DNA of 64,000 bases from Caenibius tardaugens NBRC 16725 (GTDB taxonomy: Bacteria; Pseudomonadota; Alphaproteobacteria; Sphingomonadales; Sphingomonadaceae), in assembly GCF_003860345.1 (NCBI RefSeq), contig NZ_CP034179.1, positions 558,001-622,000 on the forward strand, in the 5' to 3' direction. Positions 33,873 to 42,995 of this stretch are shown piece after piece. Position 1 is the first letter of the stretch. Each line of letters begins with the position of its first letter. The notes beneath the pieces are model-generated. The model had not been told where the DNA came from. It saw only the letters and a program-made list of their open reading frames with translations, and ran no database searches. A program made the translations under genes and the position numbers.

Positions 33873-35111
33873 ATGGAACCGCAGAATCAAACTCTGGTGA
33901 GCGAAGCAGCAACCCGCCTGCGGGCCATAGGCGGGGCGCAATGGATTGCGCTGCTCGTGGTCATGCTATCAGGGCCACCGCTGATGGCGCTGACCTTCTC
34001 CACTATCGCGCCCGTCCTGCCAGCCATTGCCCGCCATTTCGGCTCTCAGGAAGAAAGCACCCTGATCGCGCAGTGGATCATGACCGCGCCAGCGATGGGC
34101 CTGATGCTGGGCGGCCCTGCCGGCGGTTTCCTGATCGACCGCATCGGCCCCCGATGGCTGATTATCGGGGCTTTCGCCCTGTTTGCGGCTGCCGGTTCCG
34201 CGGGCCTTTATCTCAATAGCGCTCTCGCGCTTCTGATTTCACGGTTCCTGCTCGGTCTTGCCGGTTCCTGTATCGCGACCACCGCCACATGGCTGATCGG
34301 CGAACGTTTCGACGAACTGCGCCGCCGCCGGGTGATCGGCATTCAGGATTCCATCGCCGGGGTGACGGCGATGAGCGCTGTCCTCCTGTCAGGCATAATC
34401 GGGACCACAGACTGGCGATTACCGTTTGCGATCTATCTCATCGCGGTGCCTCTCTTTGTTCTCGCTCTGCTGGCGGTGCCCGCAGTAAGGCCCACGACTG
34501 ATGCGGAGGCAAATCCCCCGCTTATCGGCGTGCTCGCCCCGCTGTGGCCGGTCTATGCGCTGGTTCTCGCCATGGCGGGCCTGATGATGCTTCCGGCCAC
34601 GCAAGTGCCCTTCCTGCTGGAAAGCAGCGGAATTACCGATCCCATCACCCGGTCACGCGTGATCGCATCCAGCGCGGCACTGACCATCGTGTCGGCCGCG
34701 CTCTACGGCCCCATCCGGCAACGGCTGAAGGAACGCGGGACCCTGGCGCTGATCATTCTGGCCTACGCGCTGGGCACGACCACACTCAGCCAGTCGAGCG
34801 ACGCCTGGGGCGCGGCGTTCGGATGTATGCTGCTGGGTACTGGCACCGGTCTGTTTTCACCCCATTTCACCAGCGTGCTGATCGCACGAACACCGCAACC
34901 GACACGGGGCCGGGCCATTGGCCTGCTGTTCGGCACCATATTCCTGAGCGAATTTCTCAGCCCGCTGATCATTCTTCCCTTGCGCGCCGCTTTCGGTGTG
35001 CATGGCGGTTTTCTCGCACTTGGCGTCGCCCTGTTTGCCGGCTTTGCCGTGGCCATCATCACGCGGCGCGGCAACGGCACACCCCCTGTTCCAGAAAGGA
35101 TAGAAGCATGA
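33873..35111 (+). CDS. MFS transporter
   Basis: A 412-residue major facilitator with about 12 predicted helices and an MFS loop (GFLIDRIGPRWLIIG) after helix 2. It begins with a short soluble tail (to about residue 20). It resembles the MFS protein at 14012 in length and context: both precede or belong to a DUF1214 operon. Its stop overlaps the next start by 4 bp (ATGA), so it is coupled to the DUF1214 gene. It is the first gene of a six-gene plus-strand operon (33873-40072). It likely imports the substrate or exports an intermediate handled by that operon. Confidence 0.9.
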   Translation: MEPQNQTLVSEAATRLRAIGGAQWIALLVVMLSGPPLMALTFSTIAPVLPAIARHFGSQEESTLIAQWIMTAPAMGLMLGGPAGGFLIDRIGPRWLIIGAFALFAAAGSAGLYLNSALALLISRFLLGLAGSCIATTATWLIGERFDELRRRRVIGIQDSIAGVTAMSAVLLSGIIGTTDWRLPFAIYLIAVPLFVLALLAVPAVRPTTDAEANPPLIGVLAPLWPVYALVLAMAGLMMLPATQVPFLLESSGITDPITRSRVIASSAALTIVSAALYGPIRQRLKERGTLALIILAYALGTTTLSQSSDAWGAAFGCMLLGTGTGLFSPHFTSVLIARTPQPTRGRAIGLLFGTIFLSEFLSPLIILPLRAAFGVHGGFLALGVALFAGFAVAIITRRGNGTPPVPERIEA

Positions 35112-36331
35112 CAAACGATATTGCGGCAAACCGCGTGCTGACCGGTAAGGCATGGGACGATTTTTGCGAAACGGTCCGCCTGACAGGCCATGAAATTGAC
35201 CGCTGGGGCGATGTTCCGAACGATCTCGACCGGACCGAATGGTATCGCCACCTCAGTCGCCTGCTGCGCAATGGCCTCGAACGGTTCGTGGAAAACAGCG
35301 AACCCGATCACCCACGGCTGCGCGACACGCCATTCCGGTGTTCGATCAACGCCCAAACCCCGGATCAGGATCACCTGTTATCCGAATGGTACGAACCGGG
35401 CCATTCCTACCGCGTCTGGGGCAATCGCGGCACGCTACCCTATTTTGTCATGGCCGCATGGAAAGCCAGCCAGGATCGCAATGTCGGCGCGCAGGATTGG
35501 GCCGACAAGGGTGCCGACAGCGTGAAGGAATTCGACCCTGCCATGCTCTACACGACCGATTTTCTGCAGAGCGACGCCGTTCAGTTCGATGCGGACGGCA
35601 ATTTCGAGATCATCTGCAGCCCCGAAAAGCCGGCCGATGGCCGCGACTGGCTGAAGATCGACGACGATACCGTGGGCCTGCTGATCCGGTTGGTGCATCA
35701 GGATCGGGACAAGGAAGTGGCCCCCACATTCCAGATCGAACGGCTGGACAATCCGAAACAGCGCCCGGTCAAACCGGAAGAACTGGCGACCAATCTCGCC
35801 CGGGCGGCGCAGATGGTGCGCGGCTATGCCGAACTGGAACGGACATGGTGGTTCGACAATCTGGCGACCCGGGCCAACCAGCTGCAATTTTCGCGCACCG
35901 TCTATCTCAGCAACGGCGGCGTCGCCGACCGCCATCATGCCTTCGGCATGTGGGACAAGCCCAAGGATATGGCACTGGTGTTTCACTTTGCCACACCACC
36001 GGCCGAATACTGGATTTTCCAGTTGCTCAACATCTTTCAGGAAAACCTGGACACTTATGAACACAAGGGCGGCTACATCAATGGCATGATGGCCCGCCAC
36101 GAAGCCGATGGCACAGTGCGGGTGGTCATCTCGGAAGAAAACCCCGGCATTGGCGGCAACTGGATCGACAGTTTCGGCCATGTGCACGGCACGATGAGCC
36201 TGCGCTTCATCAAATGCGCCGTCCCGCCCGAAGTCGCATCCTATTGCGTGCCTCTGGCCGAGCTGAAAGCCAACGGCTGGGCCGCACTGACGGACGATCG
36301 GGCCATTCACAGCGGGCAACTGGTGGAATAA
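35108..36331 (+). CDS. DUF1214 domain-containing protein
   Basis: A 407-residue protein whose C-terminal part carries the DUF1214 pattern in divergent form: ATPPAEYWIFQLLNIFQE, then EENPGIGGNWIDSFGHVHG. Compared with the paralogues at 12150 and 38351 it has PGIGGNWI instead of PGxPNWL and lacks the WWES tryptophan pair. No signal peptide or DUF1254 half is seen, so it is probably cytoplasmic. The start ATG 35108 overlaps the MFS stop by 4 bp. It is followed by a 231 bp gap with a palindrome before the next gene. Function unknown. Confidence 0.85.
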   Translation: MTNDIAANRVLTGKAWDDFCETVRLTGHEIDRWGDVPNDLDRTEWYRHLSRLLRNGLERFVENSEPDHPRLRDTPFRCSINAQTPDQDHLLSEWYEPGHSYRVWGNRGTLPYFVMAAWKASQDRNVGAQDWADKGADSVKEFDPAMLYTTDFLQSDAVQFDADGNFEIICSPEKPADGRDWLKIDDDTVGLLIRLVHQDRDKEVAPTFQIERLDNPKQRPVKPEELATNLARAAQMVRGYAELERTWWFDNLATRANQLQFSRTVYLSNGGVADRHHAFGMWDKPKDMALVFHFATPPAEYWIFQLLNIFQENLDTYEHKGGYINGMMARHEADGTVRVVISEENPGIGGNWIDSFGHVHGTMSLRFIKCAVPPEVASYCVPLAELKANGWAALTDDRAIHSGQLVE

Positions 36332-36412
36332 CGCCCCAGTCAGGGCGCAGCGATTGCGGCTGGAAACAGCGAGAGCCCGATCGCGGCGCCCTGATCCTCT
36401 GACCAGCTTGAT

Positions 36413-36428
36413 CGGTCAGACCTGACCG
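36413..36428 (+). promoter_or_regulatory. TetR-type palindrome inside the operon
   Basis: CGGTCAG (36413-36419) and CTGACCG (36422-36428) are perfect 7 bp arms around AC; a further TCTGACC at 36398-36404 repeats the half-site. It lies 135 bp before the SnoaL start, in the 231 bp gap after the DUF1214 gene, and suggests a second promoter within the operon. Confidence 0.45.
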
Positions 36429-36562
36429 TTCGGCACCGTTAAAATGATGGCCGGATAAACAAAGCCATAACCGGCCATGCCTTTGACGATTGCGCAGGCA
36501 TGCGGCACGTTCCTGCACAAACAGGAACCGGCCAAGGCCGCCATGATCGCGTGGAGAGCATG

Positions 36563-37093
36563 ATGACATATGCACAGGATGAAGTCGTAGATACCGTCGA
36601 ACGCCTGATCGAAGCGTTCAAGAAGGCTGAGGAAACCAACACCTGGAGTTGGCTGGCGGACGAATTCTATCACACCGATGCCGTGTACGATTGTCAGTAC
36701 GGCGGGGTTATGCCGGTCGTTGCCAATGGCGTCGATGAAATCCGCGCGACGCATTACGGGCGCGATATGGCCACCGGTTGGGAAGGCTGGTCATTCCCCT
36801 ATGTCGGATATGCCGTGAACGGGAATGAAATCGTCACCCACTGGCTCAATCGCGGCCCCAGCCTGCGGCCTGACGGCACACATTATGACACCCATGGCGT
36901 CTCGTTCATCACTTATGGCGGAAATGGGAAATTCATCCGCCAGACCGACATGTTCGATATCGGACACCAGATGGTGCTGTGCGACGAACTGGACGATGCC
37001 GGCCTGCTTTCCGAACAACTGAAGCGCGAATGGGTGGAACCGATGAAGGCCCGGATCGCCGCCGCCATGGCACCGAAAGCCAACGCGGCGTGA
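36563..37093 (+). CDS. SnoaL-like (NTF2-fold) protein
   Basis: A 176-residue SnoaL-like protein. The helical start (VVDTVERLIEAFKKAEETNTW), the strand EFYHTDAVYDCQYGG, the mid-region EIRATHYGRDM and the closing strands (GNGKFIRQTDMFDIGHQM) fit the fold. It is longer than typical by a C-terminal helix. I chose the second of two adjacent ATGs (36563) because GGAG is then 6 bases away; ATG 36560 is possible. Its stop overlaps the GTG start of the sulfotransferase gene by 4 bp. The enzyme could be an isomerase, dehydratase or epoxide hydrolase; not decidable from sequence. Confidence 0.82.
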   Translation: MTYAQDEVVDTVERLIEAFKKAEETNTWSWLADEFYHTDAVYDCQYGGVMPVVANGVDEIRATHYGRDMATGWEGWSFPYVGYAVNGNEIVTHWLNRGPSLRPDGTHYDTHGVSFITYGGNGKFIRQTDMFDIGHQMVLCDELDDAGLLSEQLKREWVEPMKARIAAAMAPKANAA

Positions 37094-38361
37094 ACACGCC
37101 AGTGCAGTTCTGGCAAGCGCCAGAGCGCCCCGAATGGTTGGCCCGGATCATCGACGAATGTCGTTACATGGACCCGGCCGCCATCGTGCCGCTCGACGCG
37201 CAGAACCTTATTGCCACGGCCATGCAACGCACCGGGCTGGCCGATTTTGGCAGCGACGACTGGCGCGAACCGTTCGACATCCTGACGCGTTCGCTGGACA
37301 ATGAGGCCGAGCTGCACCTGTTCGGCCGGATCATGACCCGGAACGAGTTGATCAACCTGCTCGAAGTGCGTCTTCGGGTTGAGGAAACCTATCGCCTTCA
37401 CCCCGAAATCGAGGATGAAGTGATCGACGCGCCGGTGTTTATCACCGGGCTTGGGCGGTCGGGCACATCGATCCTGTTTGAACTGTTATCGCAAGATGGC
37501 CAGTTCGGCGTGCCGAGCAGTTGGGAAGCGATGTTCCCCTGCCCACCCCCCGAAGCGGCCACCTATCGCAGCGATCCACGGGCGGATGTGGCGCATCAAT
37601 TGCTCACGCAATGGGGCCGCGCGGCCCCGCCCTGGCAGGCGATGCACGAAAGCGGGGGATGGATCCCCGCCGAATGCGTGGCCGTTTACGAAGCCTCCTT
37701 CCGTAGCGACAACATGCCGTCCAAGGCACCGGCCGGCGAATATGCCGCATGGCTGGCCAGCGCAGACATGAAGCCTGCCCTGCAATACTATGCCCGGCTC
37801 CTGAAACTCTTGCAGTGGCGCAATCCGCGCAAGCACTGGCTGCTCAAATCGCCATCGCACTTGTCCTATCTGCCAACCCTGTTCGACGTGTTCCCGGATG
37901 CACGCGTGATCGTGACGCATCGCGATCCGATCAAGGCCAATGCATCGATCACGAACATGCTGGCGACGCTGTTCTGGATGCGCAGTACCAAGCCGTTTAA
38001 TGTCAGTGAATTCGAAGCCCTGATGACACCGGACGGGGTGGCCGCGCGGCTGAACCGGCTGATCGACTGGATCGATGCAGGCGATGTGCCCGCATCGCGC
38101 ATATCCGCGTCACTTTACGCCGACCTGATCAACGATCCGGAACAGGCAGTTGCTACGCTGTACAAGCGCGTGGGCCTCACGCTCGACGACAAGGCCAGCG
38201 AGGCGGTGCGATCCTACATCGCGCACAAACCACGGCACAAATTCGGCGTGCACACCTACGATACGGGCACAGAGGCGGATATCATACGGCAACGCGATCT
38301 CTTCCGCCGTTATCAGGATCGCTTTGCCGTGCCAGACGAGATTGTCGCCCATGCCGGATGA
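37090..38361 (+). CDS. sulfotransferase-family protein (GTG start)
   Basis: A 423-residue protein of the PAPS-dependent sulfotransferase fold. The 5'-phosphosulfate loop is FITGLGRSGTSILFELL (residues 117-133) and the 3'-phosphate segment is RVIVTHRDPIKANASI near 310-325. About 100 residues precede the fold. The start is GTG 37090, overlapping the SnoaL stop by 4 bp (GTGA); no ATG fits. Family members transfer sulfate from PAPS to hydroxyls of lipids, steroids or carbohydrates. It is unusual to find one in a catabolic operon between SnoaL and DUF1214 genes; it may activate a hydroxyl for elimination. That role is inference. Confidence 0.87.
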   Translation: MNTPVQFWQAPERPEWLARIIDECRYMDPAAIVPLDAQNLIATAMQRTGLADFGSDDWREPFDILTRSLDNEAELHLFGRIMTRNELINLLEVRLRVEETYRLHPEIEDEVIDAPVFITGLGRSGTSILFELLSQDGQFGVPSSWEAMFPCPPPEAATYRSDPRADVAHQLLTQWGRAAPPWQAMHESGGWIPAECVAVYEASFRSDNMPSKAPAGEYAAWLASADMKPALQYYARLLKLLQWRNPRKHWLLKSPSHLSYLPTLFDVFPDARVIVTHRDPIKANASITNMLATLFWMRSTKPFNVSEFEALMTPDGVAARLNRLIDWIDAGDVPASRISASLYADLINDPEQAVATLYKRVGLTLDDKASEAVRSYIAHKPRHKFGVHTYDTGTEADIIRQRDLFRRYQDRFAVPDEIVAHAG

Positions 38362-39520
38362 TACGGCCGCGCTGCGTTCGGCATGGCATGCCTTTTGCGA
38401 TGACCTGAAGCAGGCAGGCGAATATGCGTTCGATCCGGCCATGCCCGATGCCCCCGCCGACCGCGTGGCGGGCCTGCGCCAGATCGCCCGCAATATTGCG
38501 CTGGCGCTGCAGTTCGAATTCGAGAATTGCGATCCGCTCCACCCGCAATTGCTGCATTATTTCGACCCGATCCGGAAACAGGGCGGCGACAATCCCGATG
38601 CGCTCTATCTCGGCGCCCCGATCAACGGTACCGATCACTATCGCATATCCGGCCATCGTGGCAGCGCCGACTATGTCGCGATCACTGCAGTGGAAAGTGG
38701 CGGCACACCGTTCGGCGGCGGGGTTGCCGGCATGCTGCTGGGCGACAATCTGCAAACAGACGCAGACGGCCGGTTCACCATCGACATCGGCCCCGAACAG
38801 CACGGTCCCAACTGGCTGCGGACCAGCCCTGAAACCTATCGCGTCACCATCCGGCAGTTCTTCGGCGATTGGGAAAGCGAACGCCCCATGCGCGCGGCGA
38901 TTGAACGGATCGGCCCCGTCGCAGCCCGCCCGGTGCCGTCCCCGACAGAGCTTGGCGATGGCCTTGTCCGATCATCGCAATGGCTTGGCTGGTCCGTGCG
39001 GTACTGGGCCGAAATGCTGGCCCGCTGGAAACAGCAACCAGGCACGTTCCGCACCTACAGCGAAACCGTTACCAACCGGATCGATGCCACACCGGGCGGC
39101 GAACCGCTGACCGCCTACTGGACCTTGCCGCCGGGTGAGGCGCTGATTATCCGGGTCCATCCCCCACAGGCGCGATACTGGTCGGTGGAACTGGGCAATG
39201 CTTGGTGGGAAAGCATGGATTATCGCGACCGGTTGGCCAGCACCAATCACCATTACGCCCACCGGGAAGACGATGGGGAACTGCTGCTGGTGATTGCCCA
39301 TACCGATCCCGGCGTGCCCAACTGGCTTGACGCCTCAGGTCATTCGGAAGGCTTTGTCACCTTCCGCTGGATTGGGGTCGATCATCTCGCCCGGCCGACA
39401 ATGGAACGTGTTGCGATCGAAAAACTCGACGCTGTTCTGGGTCAATCCGGGCGTATCGACGCAGCAGGCCGCGCGGCGCAAATCGCCGCCCGCCAGCGCG
39501 GATTGCTCCACCGGTTTTGA
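38351..39520 (+). CDS. DUF1214 domain-containing protein
   Basis: A 389-residue protein closely patterned on the DUF1214 protein at 12150. Shared landmarks are GGDNPDALYLGAPI (GGDNPDNLYLSATI there), GEALIIRVHPPQARYWSVE, NAWWESMDYR and HTDPGVPNWLDASGHSEGF. No signal peptide or DUF1254 half is present. The ATG at 38351 overlaps the sulfotransferase gene by 11 bp; upstream in-frame ATGs run through that gene and are rejected. It is 15 bp before the next SnoaL gene. The same domain type occurs in both accessory operons, so it probably does a shared step; function unknown. Confidence 0.88.
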   Translation: MPDDTAALRSAWHAFCDDLKQAGEYAFDPAMPDAPADRVAGLRQIARNIALALQFEFENCDPLHPQLLHYFDPIRKQGGDNPDALYLGAPINGTDHYRISGHRGSADYVAITAVESGGTPFGGGVAGMLLGDNLQTDADGRFTIDIGPEQHGPNWLRTSPETYRVTIRQFFGDWESERPMRAAIERIGPVAARPVPSPTELGDGLVRSSQWLGWSVRYWAEMLARWKQQPGTFRTYSETVTNRIDATPGGEPLTAYWTLPPGEALIIRVHPPQARYWSVELGNAWWESMDYRDRLASTNHHYAHREDDGELLLVIAHTDPGVPNWLDASGHSEGFVTFRWIGVDHLARPTMERVAIEKLDAVLGQSGRIDAAGRAAQIAARQRGLLHRF

Positions 39521-39535
39521 CAGGAGGCTGCACGC

Positions 39536-40072
39536 ATGGACGATACCGACCACACGACCAACTTTTCGTTGCAGGGCCTCGCTGACAGGGCCGAGATTAC
39601 CGATCTTGTCGCACGCTACAGCCACGCTGTGGACCGGCACGACTACGATCTGCTTGCCAGCCTCTACGCCCCCGGCGCCATTCAGGATCACGGTGCTGCA
39701 TTCTGCGGGGAAATTGATGCCTTTATCGCATGGCTGCGACCATCGATGGGATCGATGCGTACCCAGCATGTTGTTGGGAATATGATTATTCGCCTGTTCG
39801 GCAACGAAGCCGAAGCGGAAGTCTACACCGTGAATTATCATATCATCGATGGCGAACGGCCGGTGCAGTTCATTGGCGGCGGGCGTTATCTCGACCGTTA
39901 CGTCAAACATCACGGGCGCTGGCTCTTTGCCCGCCGCCGCCGGGTGATCGACTGGTCACGCGAAGAACCCGCCCTGCCCAGCCCCCACACGGCCAGTTCC
40001 GCACAAGGCGGCCATGGCCCGGACGATCCGGTCTGGACGGAACTCGCGCGTTGGCGCCAGACGTTCGGCTAA
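39536..40072 (+). CDS. SnoaL-like (NTF2-fold) protein
   Basis: A 178-residue SnoaL-like protein of the aromatic-hydroxylase-small-subunit-like type. Features are the N-terminal helices (LADRAEITDLVARYSHAVDRHDYDLL cut here for length: LADRAEITDLVARYSHAV), the strand YAPGAIQD, RTQHVVGNMIIRLFGNEAEAEVY and the final strand RYLDRYVKHHGRWLFARRR. A very good ribosome site (AGGAGG) precedes ATG 39536. It is the last gene of the operon that starts at 33873. A His/Asp/Arg set is present as in many relatives, but I cannot name the reaction. The converging neighbour is a frameshifted gene. Confidence 0.83.
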   Translation: MDDTDHTTNFSLQGLADRAEITDLVARYSHAVDRHDYDLLASLYAPGAIQDHGAAFCGEIDAFIAWLRPSMGSMRTQHVVGNMIIRLFGNEAEAEVYTVNYHIIDGERPVQFIGGGRYLDRYVKHHGRWLFARRRRVIDWSREEPALPSPHTASSAQGGHGPDDPVWTELARWRQTFG

Positions 40073-40118
40073 TACCGCCGGGCAGGACAACCCTTGCCCG
40101 ACACCGCGATCCCGCGCG

Positions 40119-41647
40119 CTAACTGCCCTTCTGCGCCATGATCTGCGGCATGGCATATGTGCCGTCGATCAGCGGCGCCTTGGGCCCATAGAAACGCGCG
40201 GCGAGCTGGAAACTGTCCCCTTTGGCGGTTGGCAACCAGTTGCGGGCCTGCTCGGGATCTTTGGGTCGATCCGGTTGCAGATAGAACGTCACTTTTCCAT
40301 CCTTCTGCGCAAATTGGCCCGCCGCCAATTGATAGCTGGTCACGCTGTAACGATCGATCGGGTTCGGAATGAAATATCCGGCGGAATCGTAAACCGGCAA
40401 TTCCCAGAACTCCGTCACCGGCGGCAAGTTGGCGAGATCGAGCGTCAACGTATAACGTCGGTCGCCATCCAGCACCTGCCCGCTACTGTCCCGAAAAACA
40501 TAGGCGATCGTGTGGGATTCGAAGGGCACCGGCGTACCCCATGCCACGTCGTCAGAACCGGCTTTGGTCACATAGTCGAGATCGTCATGGAACAGCGACG
40601 ATTGCAGACGCCAGCCATTCATATCGATCAGGCTTGCCTCCAGTGCCTGCTTGGCCTTCTTGCGGGCTGCATCGAAACCCGTCTGGGCTGCGGTAACCTG
40701 TGCTGGCGTCAACTGCGCAGGGTCGAGCAGAACCCCTTCCCGCAGGCCAAGCTTCTCGAGCTTTGCCAGCGTCGCCAGTTCCTTCGCTGAATCGCTGCGC
40801 CGGGTCATTGTCGGATCGTTGATGGCAAGACTGAGCAGTTGCAGATAATCGATCGCGGTCATGGTCCGGCCATAGTCCACGATCTCCTTCATCCGGGGCA
40901 TATTGCGGTAGGTGCCCTTCACGACAGGCTGTTGCGCCAAGGGCGGGATCACACCACCGGCGGCGCTCCACAGGCTGAGCGGGGCAGCAGCCACGCTGTG
41001 CACCAGCTTGCGTGCCGCGGCCATATCCGCATCGCTCCGGTCCGTTACCGCGACCCGCACGGCCAGGGTAAAACTGTCAGAGGTTGCCCGATAGATTTGC
41101 GTCGAAAGAAATTCGGGGGCAGCATGCCGCGCCACCGGGGGCCGACAATCACATAGCGCTGCGGATCATTACCGGTGAATTGCGAGCCGACTTTCATGAA
41201 CCAGTTCACATTCTGGTCGCCCGCCTGAACGCTCCAGTAGCGTTTGTCCGTCACCGCCGGAATTTCAACCACCACGGGTTCGCGCGAAACATCGAACGCA
41301 CCACCGGAATAGAGCGTAGAGGCGTTGACCGTTGTCGCATAGCGGACCGACGCATCCATCAGGCGATCATTGGCCTGCATGCGGTTCACGCCGCGGAAGG
41401 CAGGCTGGCCTTCGAACTGGGTATAGACATAGCGCAATTCGTAGAACCCCGCGATGTTCAGGCCCCAGTAGAACGCTTCGCCCGTTAATGCTTCGATATC
41501 GGCGGGGGCAAGGGCGGGATCGAAACCCGTCGCCCCAAGCTGCGGCAAGGACGCAGCGACGAATGTAGAGGCAGATGCCGGCGTAGCGGCCTCCGCGATA
41601 CCGGCCGCAAGCATCGGCAGGAGCGAGAGGACAAGAGATGGACGCAT
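40119..41647 (-). pseudogene. DUF1254/DUF1214 protein, frameshifted
   Basis: An exported two-domain protein split by one frameshift. The first part (41647 to about 41116) has a signal peptide (MRPSLVLSLLPMLAAGIAEA) and the DUF1254 domain (EAFYWGLNIAGFYELRYVY, ANASTLYSGG-like VNASTLYSGGAFD). The second part (about 41115 to 40119) holds the rest of DUF1254 and the DUF1214 domain (GDRRYTLTLDLANLPPV, NPIDRYSV). The break is at a run of five G (41115-41119): one more base would join the frames. It could be a real single-base loss or a sequencing error in a homopolymer. GGGGAG lies 6 bases before ATG 41647. Function unknown; probably periplasmic. Confidence 0.8.
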
Positions 41648-41798
41648 ATTGGGCTCCCCTTGGCGACGCGGCCGCCACCTACCTAAACTGAACACAAGAA
41701 CAGTCATAGACACACACAGAATCGCACGACATTCTGCATATTATTCTCAAATTTGGAAAGAATCTATGACCGCGACCAAGGGTGGTCAAGAATGAACT

Positions 41799-42992
41799 TT
41801 ATATTTGTACAGCTCGATTTCTGTCGAATATACGACGCAACCAGACATCTGATGTCGTGTCGAGATATTCCGCACGCGCAGCCCGAGGCATGCGCAACGC
41901 CCGTTGCGTCAGAATGGTGGTAGCCGCTGACCAGATTATCCCATCCAGCCTGTCCACCTCGACATACCCTCGTGCATGCAACCAGCTTACGGCCGCCAAT
42001 CCGCGAAGATTGCGAAACGTTTCCGCAAGATAATCAAATTCGCCAAAATGCGTGGCAGCATTCATGAACGCCGTCAGCGCTGCGATATCGTTCCTCTCAT
42101 CGCAATTTTCATCCAATATGATCCGCGAAAGGAACTGCGGTGGAGGCACATCGCCCACCAGAACATCATTGACCGCACGCACCTGAACAGCCCGCGCGGC
42201 ATCTCTCACGATGTCCTCCTTGGTGGGGTAGAAATAGGTCGTCGCAGCAGCAGAAAGCCCCGCTTCCGCCGCAATATTACGGTGCGTCAGCCCGGCGATA
42301 CCCAACCGACCGCTAAGACGGATCGTCGCTTCCACAATCTGCTGCTTGCCATCGGGCCGCTGCTCGTCCTCCAGCAGCGCCAATGGAGTCCAATCCCCCA
42401 TCAGATCCACGCACTGACCGGTCAATCGCCTCACCAGACGGGACATCAACTGGATAATCTGCGCATTTCGGCGGACAGCAACCCCGTCCAGCATCGCAAA
42501 CGGCACGACGCCCGCGGCAACGACGCCGCAAAGCATCCGCGCCTCCGCGTCCAGCACATTCCCATCACACGGCAAACCCGCCCAGAACGCCTGCGCCTCA
42601 CCCGACATCAGCCGGAACACAGCATCGGCACCCGCCGATTCCTCGCTGATTGCCAGCGTCCGTGCAATCTCGTCACTGGCAGCAAAGGCACGGCCGGTCC
42701 GCGCAAGCACGTCAACAAGCGCCGCTGAAAACACCGCCTCGGCGCCGAAACCGCCATCGCCAGCCGAAGAGAGCGCGACACCAATCGCATCGTAGGCGAC
42801 GGCAATGCGCCGCTGCAGTGCGCCCAAAGCCGCCAGCAAAATACGATCACGATTGCGAAAATGATAGACGACCGCTGGCGGTGTGACCCCGACACGGTCA
42901 GCCAGGGCCCGCATTGTCAAACCGCCAACGCCAGCTTCAATGCATAAATCACCAGCCGCATCCGCCAATCTGGCGGCAGCAATCCCTGACAA
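41799..42992 (-). CDS. double-TetR regulator (two TetR DNA-binding domains)
   Basis: A 397-residue protein made of two TetR units in one chain. The first DNA-binding domain (about 5-58) has LTMRALADRVGVTPPAVVYHF; the second (about 216-268) has LTHRNIAAEAGLSAAATTYFY and the following KEDIV. Each is followed by a helical ligand-domain-like segment (about 60-200 and 270-390). TetR proteins normally carry one such domain and act as dimers; a tandem form could bind as a pseudo-dimer. There is no frameshift or stop between the halves. It stops 151 bp after the start of the DUF1254 gene and begins 3 bp after the LysR gene stops, so it is co-transcribed with lysR. Confidence 0.85.
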   Translation of the reverse strand: MSGIAAARLADAAGDLCIEAGVGGLTMRALADRVGVTPPAVVYHFRNRDRILLAALGALQRRIAVAYDAIGVALSSAGDGGFGAEAVFSAALVDVLARTGRAFAASDEIARTLAISEESAGADAVFRLMSGEAQAFWAGLPCDGNVLDAEARMLCGVVAAGVVPFAMLDGVAVRRNAQIIQLMSRLVRRLTGQCVDLMGDWTPLALLEDEQRPDGKQQIVEATIRLSGRLGIAGLTHRNIAAEAGLSAAATTYFYPTKEDIVRDAARAVQVRAVNDVLVGDVPPPQFLSRIILDENCDERNDIAALTAFMNAATHFGEFDYLAETFRNLRGLAAVSWLHARGYVEVDRLDGIIWSAATTILTQRALRMPRAARAEYLDTTSDVWLRRIFDRNRAVQI

Positions 42993-42995
42993 CGT

